From JALOPX01 sp041309605 (GTDB lineage Bacteria; Krumholzibacteriota; Krumholzibacteriia; Krumholzibacteriales; Krumholzibacteriaceae): a stretch of 18,007 nt of DNA. Within the stretch, counting starts at the first letter, position 1. Each line of letters begins with the position of its first letter. Below the pieces are notes generated by a model that saw nothing but the letters and a program-made list of their open reading frames with translations, made no database searches and was not told the origin of the DNA. The position numbers were made by a program, and so were the translations under genes. The stretch spans positions 1 to 18,007 of the forward strand of contig JBFYZH010000014.1 of the NCBI GenBank assembly GCA_041309605.1, given 5' to 3'. Positions 17,455 to 18,007 of the stretch are shown one piece after another.

Positions 17455-18007
17455 TTGGACAGTCTTGAATTGAGGGAAGAGATAAGGCACGGTGGATCGG
17501 TATATTTTCTGCAGACAAGCCTCATCCATGAAAACAGGCAGATCCAGAGCTCCTTTTTCCGTAACGGCACCGTATTCGATACGATCATCCAGGGATTCGA
17601 TGGAATGACATCCCCCGAAAGTCTCAAAGAGCTGACGAAGAGCGTCCATAACCAGAATAAAAAGAGGTTCCAGTTTCTTCTGGATGTGCGTGAAAGGATA
17701 ACAAATTCAAACGATCCGGCCGGCCATCTGAAACTGGCACGGGCACTCGCGGCGCGGAATCTGCATCTGGAGGCCATCGCCGAAGCGGAGAACGCGATAC
17801 AAAAAGGAGCCAGGGATTCCGGTCCCTACCTGGTGACGGCACAGGCCTGGTACAATATGGGTGATTACGACAACGCGCTGACTGCGATAAGGAAGGGAAT
17901 CGAGCTCAGCCCGGATTTTCCCGATCTGCACAATCTTATCGGGAAGATATACATTAAACAAAGGATGTGCCGTGAGGCGGTCGACAGTTTTAGAAGAGCG
18001 GTTAGTT
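17455..18007 (+). CDS. TPR protein with N-terminal beta-type domain (3' end outside window)
   Basis: The frame runs open off the window; 184 residues are visible. Residues about 6-82 form a small domain with LREEIRHGGSVYFLQTS, then IQSSFFRNGTVFDTI, then a helix LKELTKSVHNQNKKRFQFLL. This resembles a domain I recall from uncharacterised proteins with wording of the type hDGxxYhvQTE...IxTxIFxGGxIxxxKxxxY; it has no established function that I can name. Residues about 88-184 form three TPR-like units, the clearest being AQAWYNMGDYDNALTAIRKG with IELSPDF, a scaffold for protein contacts. There is no signal peptide or membrane segment at either candidate start, so it is probably cytoplasmic. It follows the ParA gene by 68 bp and may act with it as adaptor or cargo (inference). 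Confidence 0.82.
   Translation, partial: MDSLELREEIRHGGSVYFLQTSLIHENRQIQSSFFRNGTVFDTIIQGFDGMTSPESLKELTKSVHNQNKKRFQFLLDVRERITNSNDPAGHLKLARALAARNLHLEAIAEAENAIQKGARDSGPYLVTAQAWYNMGDYDNALTAIRKGIELSPDFPDLHNLIGKIYIKQRMCREAVDSFRRAVS

Overview
The window holds five genes, all on the + strand, packed almost end to end. No RNA gene, CRISPR array, insertion sequence, or convincing promoter or terminator was seen. The DNA is moderately GC-rich by eye, with frequent ATA and AGG codons. A giant Ig-like-repeat protein ending in a FlgD/type-A-sorting-like domain (NYPNPF motif), a PorV/PorQ-family barrel and an RsbU/RsbW/STAS regulator together suggest a Gram-negative, outer-membrane-bearing bacterium. The FCB side of the tree or a related uncultivated lineage (Krumholzibacteriota, Eisenbacteria or Latescibacterota-like) seems most likely. 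That placement is inference from domain style only.

Layout. (1) Positions <1-10274: the 3' part of a giant surface protein of more than 3,400 residues. It has about 11 Ig-like domains of Big-1 type, then about 16 CARDB/NEW3-like repeats, then a FlgD-like C-terminal domain. (2) 10283-12175: a secreted PorV/PorQ-type outer-membrane barrel fused to five TPRs. (3) 12176-16615: a 1,479-residue membrane regulator. In order it contains an RsbW-like kinase, a two-TM periplasmic sensor, a HAMP domain, an RsbU/SpoIIE PP2C phosphatase, a transposase-type double helix-turn-helix and three STAS domains. (4) 16622-17386: an orphan ParA ATPase. (5) 17455->18007: the 5' part of a TPR protein with a distinctive N-terminal domain.

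The gaps are 8, 0, 6 and 68 bp, so the set looks like one transcription unit. A working model (inference) is as follows. Genes 1 and 2 build a cell-surface filament or adhesin and its outer-membrane partner. Gene 3 senses an envelope signal and carries kinase, phosphatase and antagonist parts of a partner switch in one chain. ParA and the TPR protein provide positioning or scaffolding.

The most unusual item is gene 3. It carries a kinase, its opposing phosphatase, three candidate substrates and a DNA-binding region that looks taken from a transposase, all in one membrane-anchored polypeptide.
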